From Enterococcus alishanensis (GTDB taxonomy: Bacteria > Bacillota > Bacilli > Lactobacillales > Enterococcaceae), in the NCBI RefSeq assembly GCF_019218635.1, contig NZ_JAHUZB010000005.1:1-64000 (forward strand): DNA of 64,000 bases. Reading direction: 5' to 3'. How positions within the stretch are numbered: position 1 is the first letter of the stretch; each line of letters begins with the position of its first letter. A program made the translations under genes and the position numbers. A model generated the notes under the pieces. The model was not told where the DNA came from. It did no database searches and saw only the letters and a program-made list of their open reading frames with translations. Of the stretch, positions 17,993-26,367 are shown one piece after another.

Positions 17993-18535
17993 TTAAATTT
18001 TATCCACTTGATCAAAATCTAATTCGGTACTTGTTTCCCGACCGAACATATTAACATTGGCTTTTAATTTTTCTTTTTCTTCGTCAATTTCAGTAATCAC
18101 ACCTTCAAGACCTGCAAAAGCTCCTTCGATAATTTTTACAGTTTCACCAAGTTCTACTTCTAAATCGCTTTGACGTGTACTCATACCGATTGTTCTTAAA
18201 ATATGGTTGATTTCCTCTGGCATTAATGGTGCAGGCTTGCTTCCTGCTCCGTGTGAGCCGACAAAACCAGTTACTCCTGGCGTATTACGCACAACATACC
18301 AAGAATCATCTGTCATGACCATTTCAACTAAGACATAACCAGGGAAAGTTTTATGAACTGTTTCTTTAACTTTGTCACCTTTGACTTCTGTTTCAGTTTC
18401 TTCAGGAACGACTACACGGAAGATATAATCTTCCATTCTCATACTTTGGGCACGGGATTCAATATTTGCTTTTACTTTGTTTTCATAGCCGGAATATGTG
18501 TGTAAGACATACCATTGTTTTTCAAAAGACTCCAT
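17993..18535 (-). CDS. nusG: Transcription termination/antitermination protein NusG
   Basis: 180 residues: NGN domain (WYVLHTYSGYENKVKANIE... FPGYVLVEM) and C-terminal KOW domain (GETVKIIEGAFAGLEGVITEID). Binds RNA polymerase and couples it to Rho, NusE or pausing signals. The frame is open 21 codons upstream, but that part is the terminator hairpin of the leader; the conserved start MESFEKQWYV at 18535 is preferred. The nearest ribosome site, AGGAG, is about 13 bases away, longer than usual. Adjacent to secE as in most bacteria. Confidence 0.96.
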   Translation of the reverse strand: MESFEKQWYVLHTYSGYENKVKANIESRAQSMRMEDYIFRVVVPEETETEVKGDKVKETVHKTFPGYVLVEMVMTDDSWYVVRNTPGVTGFVGSHGAGSKPAPLMPEEINHILRTIGMSTRQSDLEVELGETVKIIEGAFAGLEGVITEIDEEKEKLKANVNMFGRETSTELDFDQVDKI

Positions 18536-18563
18536 TTTAATTAATCGGCTCCTCGTTCTAAAA

Positions 18564-18593
18564 TAAAAAAACCTTAGTTCTCCAAGGTTTTTT
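18564..18593 (-). terminator. Hairpin between secE and nusG
   Basis: Minus strand AAAAACCTT and AAGGTTTTTTT pair around a short loop 40 bases after the secE stop. It could attenuate read-through into nusG. Confidence 0.75.
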
Positions 18594-18631
18594 CTCATTC
18601 ACATTATAGCATGTTTTTAAATACTTGCCTA

Positions 18632-18802
18632 CTACCCAATAATAAATTTAAATAGCAAACCAATCGCTGTATCCATGACATAAAACATCAAGGCAAAGAT
18701 AATGGCTGTTTCGATAACTACTAACGAATCTTTTCGTAATTGTTTACGTGAAGGCCAAGTTACGATTTTCATTTCAGCTACTACGCTACGTAAAAATTTC
18801 AC
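18632..18802 (-). CDS. secE: Preprotein translocase subunit SecE
   Basis: 56 residues with a basic amphipathic stretch (VVAEMKIVTWPSRKQLRKDS) and one membrane helix (about 27-52), the short Gram-positive form of SecE. It clamps SecY in the translocon. The start is a GTG at 18802 set by CTAGGAGG eight bases upstream; an ATG 13 codons earlier has no ribosome site. The WPSR motif is diagnostic. Confidence 0.95.
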   Translation of the reverse strand: MKFLRSVVAEMKIVTWPSRKQLRKDSLVVIETAIIFALMFYVMDTAIGLLFKFIIG

Positions 18803-18928
18803 GGTTTTTCCTCCTAGTTTGTAATTTAATATTATTCTCACTGTAGATACCCTTCTACTTATTTATTGCTTTTAGTAAAACTGATACCTAGCTCATATGA
18901 TGGTATTAAATTTCTTCTTTAGAAAATA

Positions 18929-19081
18929 TTATTTTGTTTCTCTATGTAACGTATATTTTTGGCAATGTTTACAGAATTTATTGATTTCTAACCGCTCGCC
19001 TTTTTTTCCTTCGCTAATACTCTTTGTGTAGTTTCTAGAACCACAAACTGTACAGGCCAAGGCTGCTTTTTTTGTCGCCAT
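18929..19081 (-). CDS. rpmG: 50S ribosomal protein L33 (zinc form)
   Basis: 50 residues starting [20 protein letters not shown] and ending in [14 protein letters not shown]. The two CxxC pairs (C10/C13, C37/C40) bind zinc, marking the C+ paralogue that is usually encoded before secE-nusG. GAGGAGG seven bases before ATG. 126 bp upstream of secE in the same direction. Confidence 0.96.
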   Translation of the reverse strand: MATKKAALACTVCGSRNYTKSISEGKKGERLEINKFCKHCQKYTLHRETK

Positions 19082-19111
19082 CTGAATCCTCCTCGAACTA
19101 ATTCAATGATA

Positions 19112-19140
19112 ACATTATCATCAAAGATGCGGGCTGTCAA
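19112..19140 (-). promoter_or_regulatory. rpmG-secE-nusG promoter
   Basis: Minus strand -35 TTGACA (19135-19140), 17 bases, -10 TAATGT (19112-19117). Leader of about 25 bases to rpmG. Confidence 0.8.
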
Positions 19141-19243
19141 TTGTCTCTGACGCTTTAAAAAGTTTCATAAAAATAATGCTCTTAGGATTAATAGTATGAT
19201 AAGATAATGAAGAAATGAAGCCTATTATTGGAGGGTAACTTTA

Positions 19244-19876
19244 ATGTTATTAGAAAGTTTGGTTTATCCAAAAGAAAACTTGACCACAATTACCGAATCT
19301 ACCACATTACAGGAAGCGCTGGATATCTTAGAAAGTACTGGTTTTCGTTGTGTACCTATTTTAGATGAGAGTAAACAAATTTTTCGTGGAAATATTTATA
19401 AAATGCATATTTATCGCCATAAAGCCAATGGTGGTGATCTAAATTTACCAGTCACACATTTGTTAAAAAATGCTACAAAATTTATTTCATTAGACACTTC
19501 TTTTTTTAAAGTTTTCTTTAGTATCAAAGAATTACCGTATATTACAGTACTAGATGAGAACAATCATTTTTACGGTATATTGACTCACAGTACTTTACTA
19601 AATATGTTATCTGAATCTTGGAATTTCCGGACTGGCAGCTATGTATTAACTGTTGTTTCAGAAGGAAAAAAAGGAGATCTGGCAGCTATGACTAAAGCCA
19701 TCGCGCGATTTACTAGCTTGGCTAGCTGTATCACATTAGATGTCGGTAAAGACAGTCGCCGGACTTTATTTACTTTACCTGCTGGCATTGATGAAAAAAA
19801 ATTAAATAATATTATTGATCATCTTGAGCGTAAACATTTTGAAGTTGCTGAAGTCGAAGCGTTAACCATGAGATAA
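19244..19876 (+). CDS. CBS-CBS-ACT protein (CbpA-like, putative c-di-AMP binder)
   Basis: 210 residues. Two CBS motifs cover about 1-130 (TTLQEALDILESTGFRCVPIL... ELPYITVLDENNHFYGILTHSTLL) and an ACT-like domain about 135-205. The same order is found in Listeria CbpA, a cyclic-di-AMP binding protein, while Bacillus DarB has only the CBS pair. Soluble, no membrane segment. GGAGGG nine bases before ATG. Monocistronic. Function by analogy only. Confidence 0.75.
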   Translation: MLLESLVYPKENLTTITESTTLQEALDILESTGFRCVPILDESKQIFRGNIYKMHIYRHKANGGDLNLPVTHLLKNATKFISLDTSFFKVFFSIKELPYITVLDENNHFYGILTHSTLLNMLSESWNFRTGSYVLTVVSEGKKGDLAAMTKAIARFTSLASCITLDVGKDSRRTLFTLPAGIDEKKLNNIIDHLERKHFEVAEVEALTMR

Positions 19877-19881
19877 AAAAT

Positions 19882-19913
19882 AAGCCTGAAACCAAAAAGT
19901 TTCAGGCCTTTTA
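19882..19913. terminator. Shared terminator CBS gene / queT
   Basis: AAGCCTGAAAC and GTTTCAGGCCTT form a stem with A/T-rich flanks on both sides between converging genes. Confidence 0.85.
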
Positions 19914-19914
19914 T

Positions 19915-20415
19915 TTAGATTCGATCACCAAAATCAACACCACGATTAATAAAGTACATTAATGGTGCTGAGATTGCCATAATAATAAATTCACTTAAAG
20001 CAGTCCAGCCATATGTCGGCCAAAATGGTGCGGCCACGGTAATATTTAACATTGCAGCAATCAATGCCATGCTGACAGTGAAGAATAATGTGTTTAAGGC
20101 CAAACGAACTTTGACGTTTGGAACAACTTTTTGTAAGGCACTTGTTAAGGCCAATGCCAACAACGTTTGGGCACCCCCAAAAACGACATCCGGCCAACCC
20201 ATGCCAAAAATCGCATTGTAAACAACAACGCCACCTAAAATTCCCCATAAATATTTCCGATTAAAAACAACTAAATGATTCAGACTTTCAGAAATTCGAA
20301 ATTGAATTGCGCCACTGGCAACGGGTGTCACTAAAATGGTTAATGCTAAGTATAATGCCATGATGATTCCGTTAGTTACGACCACTCTTGTTTTCTGTTT
20401 TTGTGCAATATGCAT
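19915..20415 (-). CDS. queT: QueT-family queuosine precursor transporter
   Basis: 166 residues, five to six membrane helices, of the QueT family (S component of an ECF transporter). The conserved RISESLNHLVVFNRKYLWGILGG loop is present. It should import preQ1 or a related queuine precursor, with energy from a shared EcfA1A2T module encoded elsewhere. The frame is open 18 codons further up, but these overlap the riboswitch; ATG at 20415 follows GAAAGAAGGGG. The preQ1 riboswitch in its leader strongly supports the assignment. Confidence 0.92.
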   Translation of the reverse strand: MHIAQKQKTRVVVTNGIIMALYLALTILVTPVASGAIQFRISESLNHLVVFNRKYLWGILGGVVVYNAIFGMGWPDVVFGGAQTLLALALTSALQKVVPNVKVRLALNTLFFTVSMALIAAMLNITVAAPFWPTYGWTALSEFIIMAISAPLMYFINRGVDFGDRI

Positions 20416-20429
20416 GTTTCCCCTTCTTT

Positions 20430-20470
20430 CTCCAAGTTTTGATAATGCGGGATGGTTGATGAACCGCAAA
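20430..20470 (-). ncRNA. preQ1-I riboswitch
   Basis: Minus-strand RNA has TGCGG ... CCGCA as a five-base stem around TTCATCAACCATC, then the A-rich tail TTATCAAAACTTGG that folds back as a pseudoknot. This matches the compact class-I preQ1 aptamer, the tail running into the ribosome site region of queT, so control is probably at translation: ligand hides the site. The downstream transporter gene fits. Confidence 0.88.
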
Positions 20471-20480
20471 CAACTTATTA

Positions 20481-20509
20481 AGGATAAAAAATTTACACCT
20501 AATTGTCAA
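20481..20509 (-). promoter_or_regulatory. queT promoter
   Basis: Minus strand -35 TTGACA (20504-20509), 17 bases, -10 TATCCT (20481-20486). Transcription would begin just ahead of the preQ1 aptamer. Confidence 0.8.
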
Positions 20510-20556
20510 GGTTTCTATGAAAGACTAAACTTTCTGGTGCCGCTTTTAGCTATCCT

Positions 20557-20565
20557 CTGTTATAA
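20557..20565 (+). promoter_or_regulatory. Extended -10 of lipid kinase gene
   Basis: TGTTATAAT is a full extended -10 with consensus TATAAT (20560-20565) and no clear -35. The predicted leader to the ATG at 20593 is only about 20 bases. Confidence 0.65.
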
Positions 20566-20592
20566 TCATTTCTTGGAGAGGATGGCAAATTC

Positions 20593-21570
20593 ATGAATTT
20601 TCACTATCATTTATTAATAAATCCGGCAGCAGGATCTGGAAACGCAGCTAAAAAAGCCCAAATCATTATTGATCTTCTAGACGAAAAGAATATAACTTAT
20701 ACGCCTTATTACACTAATTTTGCCGGCGAAGAAAAAGACATCGTCAATAAAATTATGCCCTTATTATCTACCTGGGAAGCTGATACTGAATATGAAGTCT
20801 TTCATCTTTTAATTATTATCGGTGGCGATGGTACTCTACATGAAGTCGTTAATCAATTTTATTTGTCTGCCCACGACTTTCCTGTGAGCTATATTCCAGC
20901 CGGCTCTGGCAATGATTTTGCTCGTGGTATAGGACTGTCCGCAAATCCAAAAGTAGCTTTAGAGCAAATTTTAGCAGCTAAGGCTCCGCAAAAAATTAAT
21001 GTTTTAACTTACGAAGAAAAAATCAATGAAGAATTTGGTTTAGTTCTAAACAATGTTGGGATTGGATTAGATGCCCTAATTGTCTCAACTACCAATGCCT
21101 CAACAGCAAAAAAAGTTTTAAATAAATATCATTTAGGTTCAGCAGCTTATTTATTTTCATTGGTTAAAGCCGTTTTTCAGCAAAAGCCGTTTCCGATTCT
21201 AGTTGAGCTAAATGGTCACCAAGAAACTTTTCAAAGAACTTTTTTATGCACTACTACGAATATTCCTTATTTTGGTGGTGGTTTTGCCATTGCACCAATG
21301 GCTGATCCAAAAAAAGAAACGATTGATTTAGTCATCGTGGAGCGACCTAGTTTCCCTGCTATATTACGTTTCTTTATCCAATTACTTATGAAAAAACATA
21401 CGAACAATCGTCACTTTAAACATTTTACCAGTTCAAAAATCCGAATTGTCTCAGTTCAACCACAAGAAGGACAATCAGATGGTGAGGACATGGGTAAACG
21501 TTCATTTGATATTAGTTTTGCAACTAGTTCGCAACATATCTGGTATGCTGAAAAAGAGGAGCTCAACTAA
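20593..21570 (+). CDS. Diacylglycerol/lipid kinase family protein
   Basis: 325 residues of the DagK/YegS lipid kinase family. N-terminal NPAAGSGNA, nucleotide-binding IIGGDGTLHEVVN and YIPAGSGNDFARG define the catalytic domain; the C-terminal beta-sandwich follows from about 150. Such enzymes phosphorylate diacylglycerol (Gram-positive DgkB) to recycle lipid from lipoteichoic acid synthesis, but several paralogues have other lipid substrates. No membrane segment. GGAGAGG before ATG. Monocistronic. Confidence 0.82.
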   Translation: MNFHYHLLINPAAGSGNAAKKAQIIIDLLDEKNITYTPYYTNFAGEEKDIVNKIMPLLSTWEADTEYEVFHLLIIIGGDGTLHEVVNQFYLSAHDFPVSYIPAGSGNDFARGIGLSANPKVALEQILAAKAPQKINVLTYEEKINEEFGLVLNNVGIGLDALIVSTTNASTAKKVLNKYHLGSAAYLFSLVKAVFQQKPFPILVELNGHQETFQRTFLCTTTNIPYFGGGFAIAPMADPKKETIDLVIVERPSFPAILRFFIQLLMKKHTNNRHFKHFTSSKIRIVSVQPQEGQSDGEDMGKRSFDISFATSSQHIWYAEKEELN

Positions 21571-21589
21571 TCGTTGGACTCCTCTTTTT
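21551..21589. terminator. Shared terminator lipid kinase / recD2
   Basis: AAAAAGAGGAG and CTCCTCTTTTT pair around about 17 bases, with A and T runs serving both strands. Confidence 0.85.
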
Positions 21590-24005
21590 ACATAAACATC
21601 TCTGGACGAATGTCTTCCATTCCAATTAATGGATCAATTGTTTGAGTTTGAATTAAGGCTTTCGTTAATATCTTAGGACCAAAAGCAGCTTCAACTACTT
21701 TTTCAGTTGTTTCTTCTTCAAAAGGCGCTTCCATACTCTTCACTTTTTCCATTTGTGTTACGGCTTGCTCGCCATGAGTAATTCGCTCAATCAGAGTTGT
21801 TTTTCTTACAGCTGATTCCTTCGAAACGCAAACTTCAAAAGCTTCCACTTCTCCTAACAAAATGAGCCGATCTTTACTGCGTGTTACTGCAGTATATAAT
21901 AAATTTCGTTGTAGCATTCGCTGGTATTGCCGTACCATCGGTAACAACACCATCTCAAACTCACTACCTTGCGCTTTATGAATAGAACAACAATAAGAAA
22001 GCTTAATTTTATTCCAATCATTTCTTTTGTAACTGACTTCATTGCTGTCAAAGGCAATCACTAATTCATCGACTTTATCTTCTGATTCCTTAGCTGGAAT
22101 AATTCCGACAATAATGCCCATATCGCCATTAAAAACATTTAATTCTGGTTCATTAACTAATTGTAAAACCTTATCGCCAATTCGATAAACATTTTCGTTC
22201 CAACTCACTTCTTTTTTCTTACCATCGGGATTAGGATTAAAAATCTCTTGCATCATTTTATTAATTGCATCAATTCCTGCTGGTCCTCGATACATTGGAG
22301 CCAAAACTTGTACATCCTGAGCTGAGAAACCTTTTTGCTTCGCCTTCTCAACAATTTGGCGGATGACTTGTTCCATTTGAAAAGCATTACAAGCAATAAA
22401 AGAACGATCCTTTTGATTTTGTTGAAAATCTTTAGGTAAACGACCATCCTTAATTTCATGAGCTAATGGGATGATAGAAGAAGAGTCACCTTGACGATAA
22501 ATTTCTGTTAGCTCCATCTTAGGAATATCTTCAACTTGTAATAAATCATGAAAGACTTGTCCTGGGCCAACTGATGGCAACTGATCTTTATCGCCAACTA
22601 AAATAATTTGCATATTATTGGGGATCGCTTTTAGCAACGTATTAGCCAGCCAAGTATCTACCATCGACATTTCATCGACTATTAATAAGCCACCTTCTAA
22701 ATCCTTGGCTTCTATCTCAGGAGTCTTTTCTCGTCCATTTAACCCCAATAACCGATGAATCGTACTAGCTGGCAATTCGGTGGTTTCATTCATCCGTTTG
22801 GCTGCCCGTCCGGTGGGTGCCGCTAATAGAATTGGAAATATGGCTTGCGTGTAATCGCTAGGATCTAATGATAAATCATTCAATTCAGCAAATAATTGTA
22901 CAATACCATTAATTACAGTGGTCTTTCCTGTCCCTGGACCACCAGTTAAAATAAATAATGGTGAAGCGATTGCTTTTTGGATTGCTTGATCCTGTGAATC
23001 TCCGTAAGTAATTTTTAAGCGTTTTTCAATCACCCGTAACTTTTTTGTGATTTCTTTTTTATCATAACTAATCTCTTTTTTACGGGCCAATAATCGTTCG
23101 ATGCTAGAAGCAATGCCCCACTCACTAAAGAATAAGGTATTCTCATATATTTTGGTGGCATCCTGCTGAATTTTATCTTCTTCAACTAATTCAATGATAG
23201 TATCGGCTACTTGATTAGGAGATATTTCCACGGGACGAGAATTTTCTAATAAATTCAAGGTCTCGTTTAATAATTCTTGTGCTTCTACGTAAGTATCGCC
23301 GCTTTGATTAGCATCTTCATTAACCTGATGTAAAATAGCTGCCCGAATTCTTGCCTTACTGTCAGCCGCTATGCCTAATTGTTCAGCTAAATTATCAGCT
23401 TTTTTAAAGCCAATTCCTTCAATATCTTCCACTAAGCGATAAGGATTTTCATGAATTACATCTAAAGCTTCTTGGCGATACATCTGAAAAATTGCAAAGG
23501 ATAATCGGCTACCAAAGCCATATTTTGTTAAGCCAACAATCACTTGTTCCATCCCATAATTTTTACGAATAGTCTCGACAATTTGGGCTTTTTTCTTTTG
23601 GTTTAGGTTGGGAATCTGATTTAAGTTGTCGGGATTTTGATTAATGGCATCAATAGCACCTTCTCCTAAGATTTCAACAATTTTTTCTGCTGTTTTCTTT
23701 CCGATTCCAGGAAATTTTTCACTTGATAAATAATTGATAATCCCATTAGTAGAAGTAGGCTGGGCTTGTTCATAACGCTCAACTTGAAATTGCTTGCCAT
23801 ATTTAGGGTGATCCACAAATTGTCCGACAAAACGATATTCTTCATCTTCTTGAAGATCACCAAAACTACCAGTGGCGACAATTTCACTTTCCAAGTAATC
23901 GCTATTGGTCTCTGTAATTTTTATCAACAAAACTTTGTAAAAGTTACTAGGATTCTGGTAGAAAATAGCTTCTAGTCGCCCTTTAAGATAGATTTCCTCA
24001 GACAA
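21588..24005 (-). CDS. recD2: RecD2-type ATP-dependent DNA helicase
   Basis: 805 residues of the RecD2 (YrrC) family: N-terminal OB-like domain, helix-hairpin-helix region (PGIGKKTAEKIVEILG, IEGIGFKKADNLAEQLG), then SF1B helicase core with Walker A GGPGTGKTTV, motif II VDEMSMVD, motif III GDKDQLPSVGPG, motif V IHKAQGSEF and motif VI YTAVTRSKDRL. 5'-3' helicase acting in recombination and repair without RecBC. The first codon of the open frame is a GTG fused to the ribosome site; GGGAGGTG lies six bases before TTG at 24005, the better start. Confidence 0.93.
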   Translation of the reverse strand: MSEEIYLKGRLEAIFYQNPSNFYKVLLIKITETNSDYLESEIVATGSFGDLQEDEEYRFVGQFVDHPKYGKQFQVERYEQAQPTSTNGIINYLSSEKFPGIGKKTAEKIVEILGEGAIDAINQNPDNLNQIPNLNQKKKAQIVETIRKNYGMEQVIVGLTKYGFGSRLSFAIFQMYRQEALDVIHENPYRLVEDIEGIGFKKADNLAEQLGIAADSKARIRAAILHQVNEDANQSGDTYVEAQELLNETLNLLENSRPVEISPNQVADTIIELVEEDKIQQDATKIYENTLFFSEWGIASSIERLLARKKEISYDKKEITKKLRVIEKRLKITYGDSQDQAIQKAIASPLFILTGGPGTGKTTVINGIVQLFAELNDLSLDPSDYTQAIFPILLAAPTGRAAKRMNETTELPASTIHRLLGLNGREKTPEIEAKDLEGGLLIVDEMSMVDTWLANTLLKAIPNNMQIILVGDKDQLPSVGPGQVFHDLLQVEDIPKMELTEIYRQGDSSSIIPLAHEIKDGRLPKDFQQNQKDRSFIACNAFQMEQVIRQIVEKAKQKGFSAQDVQVLAPMYRGPAGIDAINKMMQEIFNPNPDGKKKEVSWNENVYRIGDKVLQLVNEPELNVFNGDMGIIVGIIPAKESEDKVDELVIAFDSNEVSYKRNDWNKIKLSYCCSIHKAQGSEFEMVLLPMVRQYQRMLQRNLLYTAVTRSKDRLILLGEVEAFEVCVSKESAVRKTTLIERITHGEQAVTQMEKVKSMEAPFEEETTEKVVEAAFGPKILTKALIQTQTIDPLIGMEDIRPEMFM

Positions 24006-24044
24006 TTGTTTCACCTCCCGTAAAAATATAGCTACTATTAAAAA

Positions 24045-24701
24045 TTATAACATTGCATCAATTTGCTGATTAACACCTGCTAGAAAACTAACATCATTCC
24101 ATTTTACCATTTTATAAGGCGGTTCAAAATGATCAGTTTCTAAAACTGTTAGACTGTTGTTAAACAAACCACCCTGTTCCCTTAATTGAGACAAAGGTTT
24201 GCCCGTTAACGATTGAATAGCTGCGGTTAAAGCTGCACCATGACCAACAAATAATAGCGGACCTTCTTTAGCTTCTAAAACAGCTTCACCAACTAGCCCA
24301 TCTACTCGAGCCAACATATCTTCAATCGGTTCGCCACCAAAAGCTTCCGGATGATAGTTTTCCAAATGATGTCGTAGATTATCTAAGTCAGTTGGGTATT
24401 TTTCCCGCATTTCTTCAATTAATTGTCCTTCTAAACTACCTAACCCTAATTCTCGTAAATCATCGGTTTTGACAATCGGCACAGGTTGTTCTAAATGTTG
24501 GCTAATTCCTTCAGCGGTCAAATAAGCACGTTTTTGACTACTGGTATATATTTTTTCAAAAGGAATGTCTTTTAAAGTTTTTCCTAAAGCTTCAATCGCC
24601 GCAAAGCTTTCTGGTAATAATGGAGAATCCCCCATCATTCCTTGAAATCTTTTTTCTTGATTCCATTGTGTTTTACCATGACGAGTAAAATATAATTTCA
24701 T
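24045..24701 (-). CDS. Histidine phosphatase family protein
   Basis: 218 residues. The N-terminal FTRHGKTQWN carries catalytic H8 of the phosphoglycerate-mutase-like branch, and VGHGAALTAAI gives the second histidine. Soluble. Could be a phosphatase of sugar phosphates or a cofactor-dependent mutase; substrate not readable. AGGAGG before ATG. It starts 50 bp after the trmL stop and may be read from that promoter; recD2 follows 39 bp after its stop. Confidence 0.85.
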   Translation of the reverse strand: MKLYFTRHGKTQWNQEKRFQGMMGDSPLLPESFAAIEALGKTLKDIPFEKIYTSSQKRAYLTAEGISQHLEQPVPIVKTDDLRELGLGSLEGQLIEEMREKYPTDLDNLRHHLENYHPEAFGGEPIEDMLARVDGLVGEAVLEAKEGPLLFVGHGAALTAAIQSLTGKPLSQLREQGGLFNNSLTVLETDHFEPPYKMVKWNDVSFLAGVNQQIDAML

Positions 24702-24751
24702 GAAATCCTCCTAGTTTAAATAGTTTCAAGACAAATATGAGATTAAAAACT

Positions 24752-25258
24752 TTAATCTAATTTATCATGCTCATAATGATGTTGTAACTCTAAAGCTGGA
24801 AAATTTTGTTGTCTTAACGCTTCATAAACAACTAACGCCACCGTGTTGGATAAGTTTAACGAACGCACATGCTGGTCATTCATAGGAATACGTAGGCATT
24901 TCTCTTCGTTTTCACGCATGAAAGTCTCAGGTAAGCCAGTTGTTTCTTTACCAAACATGAAATAATGATCTCTTTCATCTTGGTAGTTGACTTCAGAATA
25001 TACTTGATTGGCAAATTTAGTAATCAAATGCAAAGGATTTTCTCCCACATAAGTTAAAAAAGCCGCTAAATTTTCATGATAGGTAATGTTTACCTCATGC
25101 CAATAATCTAAGCCTGCACGTTTTAAATGTTTATCATCAGTTGAAAATCCCAAGGGTTCAATTAAATGTAAGGGTGAATTAGTAGCAGCACAAGTACGAG
25201 CAATGTTGCCGGTATTGGCTGGAATTTGTGGTTCAAAAAGTACGATATGATTTGTCAT
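24752..25258 (-). CDS. trmL: tRNA (cytidine/uridine-2'-O)-methyltransferase TrmL
   Basis: 168-residue SPOUT methyltransferase of the TrmH/SpoU class. Motifs [22 protein letters not shown] and the knot [27 protein letters not shown] are complete. TrmL methylates the ribose of wobble position 34 in tRNA-Leu using S-adenosylmethionine. The frame is open 19 codons upstream, but AGGAGG lies seven bases before the ATG at 25258. The unusually structured 139-base leader ends in a terminator directly before the ribosome site. Confidence 0.92.
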   Translation of the reverse strand: MTNHIVLFEPQIPANTGNIARTCAATNSPLHLIEPLGFSTDDKHLKRAGLDYWHEVNITYHENLAAFLTYVGENPLHLITKFANQVYSEVNYQDERDHYFMFGKETTGLPETFMRENEEKCLRIPMNDQHVRSLNLSNTVALVVYEALRQQNFPALELQHHYEHDKLD

Positions 25259-25281
25259 TTGATGGCCTCCTTGATTTAGAC

Positions 25282-25397
25282 AAAAAAAAGAACGTATCAA
25301 CTCGGTGTCTTGCACGGCGAGCTGCTACGTTAGTGAAGCACTTTTCACTATCTTTTATCAGAACAGGAACCTGATAAAAACCAATGAAAAACAACTT
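25282..25397 (-). ncRNA. Structured attenuator leader of trmL
   Basis: The minus-strand leader holds three hairpins in series: TTTTATCAG/CTGATAAAA (25353-25379, 9 bp), TAGTGAA/TTCACTA (25331-25350, 7 bp), and AACGTA/TACGTT enclosing CTCG/CGAG (25291-25331), the last followed by eight T (25282-25289). The end is a Rho-independent terminator 24 bases before the trmL ATG, so this must be an attenuator or an element with an alternative fold. A known Lactobacillales element, the 23S-methyl RNA motif, overlaps terminators before rRNA methyltransferase genes; whether this is that motif cannot be decided by eye. Confidence 0.65.
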
Positions 25398-25403
25398 GTT
25401 TGT

Positions 25404-25432
25404 ACTATACCACCATGAAGTAAGAAAATCAA
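25404..25432 (-). promoter_or_regulatory. trmL promoter
   Basis: Minus strand -35 TTGATT (25427-25432), 17 bases, -10 TATAGT (25404-25409). It lies between the rlmA stop and the hairpin leader. Confidence 0.8.
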
Positions 25433-25470
25433 CCCTGAAAACCAACAAAGTTTTGCTGAAAACGCTATCT

Positions 25471-26298
25471 CTAATAACCTTCTAAGATCTCTACATCAAT
25501 CGTAATTTTTTTCAGTGGATTGGCGATTAACTGGGCTTTTATTTCTGCTGTCGCCTGCCATTCCAAAGGTGACATTTCTAGAAAATCTAATTGTAATTTA
25601 TCTGGAATGTCAAATTCATAAGTGACACGACGCTGTCTAACATCAGACATTTCTTCTTTGAAGCGTTCAATCACTGCTTGATTGGAATAGGGTTTACCAT
25701 CAGGGAAGACTTTTTCCCGCAACTCTTTCAGATAGTTCTCTTGTGGGACGACTTTTAAAACTTGCCCACCTTTTTTTAATACCCGCCGAAATTCACTATA
25801 TTGTGAAGGTGAAAATATATTTAAGATGGTCGTAAAAGAATCATCACTAAAAGGTAAATTGGTTAAATCAGCGACACACCAAAAAGCCTTTATTAGTTGA
25901 TTGGTGGCTAAATAAATACCCTCTTTAGAAATATCAAAGCCAATTTTCGTCGGAATCTCTTTTAACTGAGACAATTGATTTAAAAAACTTCCTTCACCAC
26001 AGCCGACATCTAAGATATTGTCGCCTTTTTGCCATTCACTGATTTGATTAATTACAGGTTGATACATTCCAGAAGCAATCATTTTACCTCGCGGGACAAA
26101 CATCTCTTTTTGGTATTCCGTTTTAATTTGATGATCTAAAAAATAAAGAGTGCCCTTTTTAGCTAGATCAAAACGATGATTATTTTTACAAATCAAACTT
26201 TTTTCAACAGCTGACATCTGATGGTGACATTTTGGACAGCGGAAATAGCCACCATGTTCCTTCAGAAATTTCTCAGCAAGATCAATTTTTTTCAACAT
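25471..26298 (-). CDS. rlmA: 23S rRNA (guanine-N1)-methyltransferase RlmA
   Basis: 275 residues. N-terminal zinc site C21, C24, C37, H41 (CPKC ... CKNNH), then a class I methyltransferase fold with NILDVGCGEGSFL. RlmA methylates N1 of G745 or G748 in 23S rRNA helix 35; the Gram-positive RlmA(II)/TlrB form modifies G748 and affects macrolide response. Which guanine is targeted here cannot be seen. Divergent from cutC with 69 bp between. Confidence 0.9.
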   Translation of the reverse strand: MLKKIDLAEKFLKEHGGYFRCPKCHHQMSAVEKSLICKNNHRFDLAKKGTLYFLDHQIKTEYQKEMFVPRGKMIASGMYQPVINQISEWQKGDNILDVGCGEGSFLNQLSQLKEIPTKIGFDISKEGIYLATNQLIKAFWCVADLTNLPFSDDSFTTILNIFSPSQYSEFRRVLKKGGQVLKVVPQENYLKELREKVFPDGKPYSNQAVIERFKEEMSDVRQRRVTYEFDIPDKLQLDFLEMSPLEWQATAEIKAQLIANPLKKITIDVEILEGY

Positions 26299-26339
26299 TT
26301 TTATTCCTCAATTTCTAATCCTTAATCTGTTGACTCCTA

Positions 26340-26348
26340 TGTTACACT
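26340..26348 (+). promoter_or_regulatory. cutC promoter (extended -10)
   Basis: TGTTACACT extended -10 with no good -35; shares the 16-base string TCCTATGTTACACTAT with the sdaAB promoter at 14217. Confidence 0.5.
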
Positions 26349-26367
26349 ATCTGAGGGAGGTAGGAAA

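Noticed and set aside
25471-26367. Methyltransferase RNA motif before rlmA itself
   Set aside because: Only 69 bp lie between rlmA and cutC, with no hairpin or terminator; the structured element belongs to trmL.
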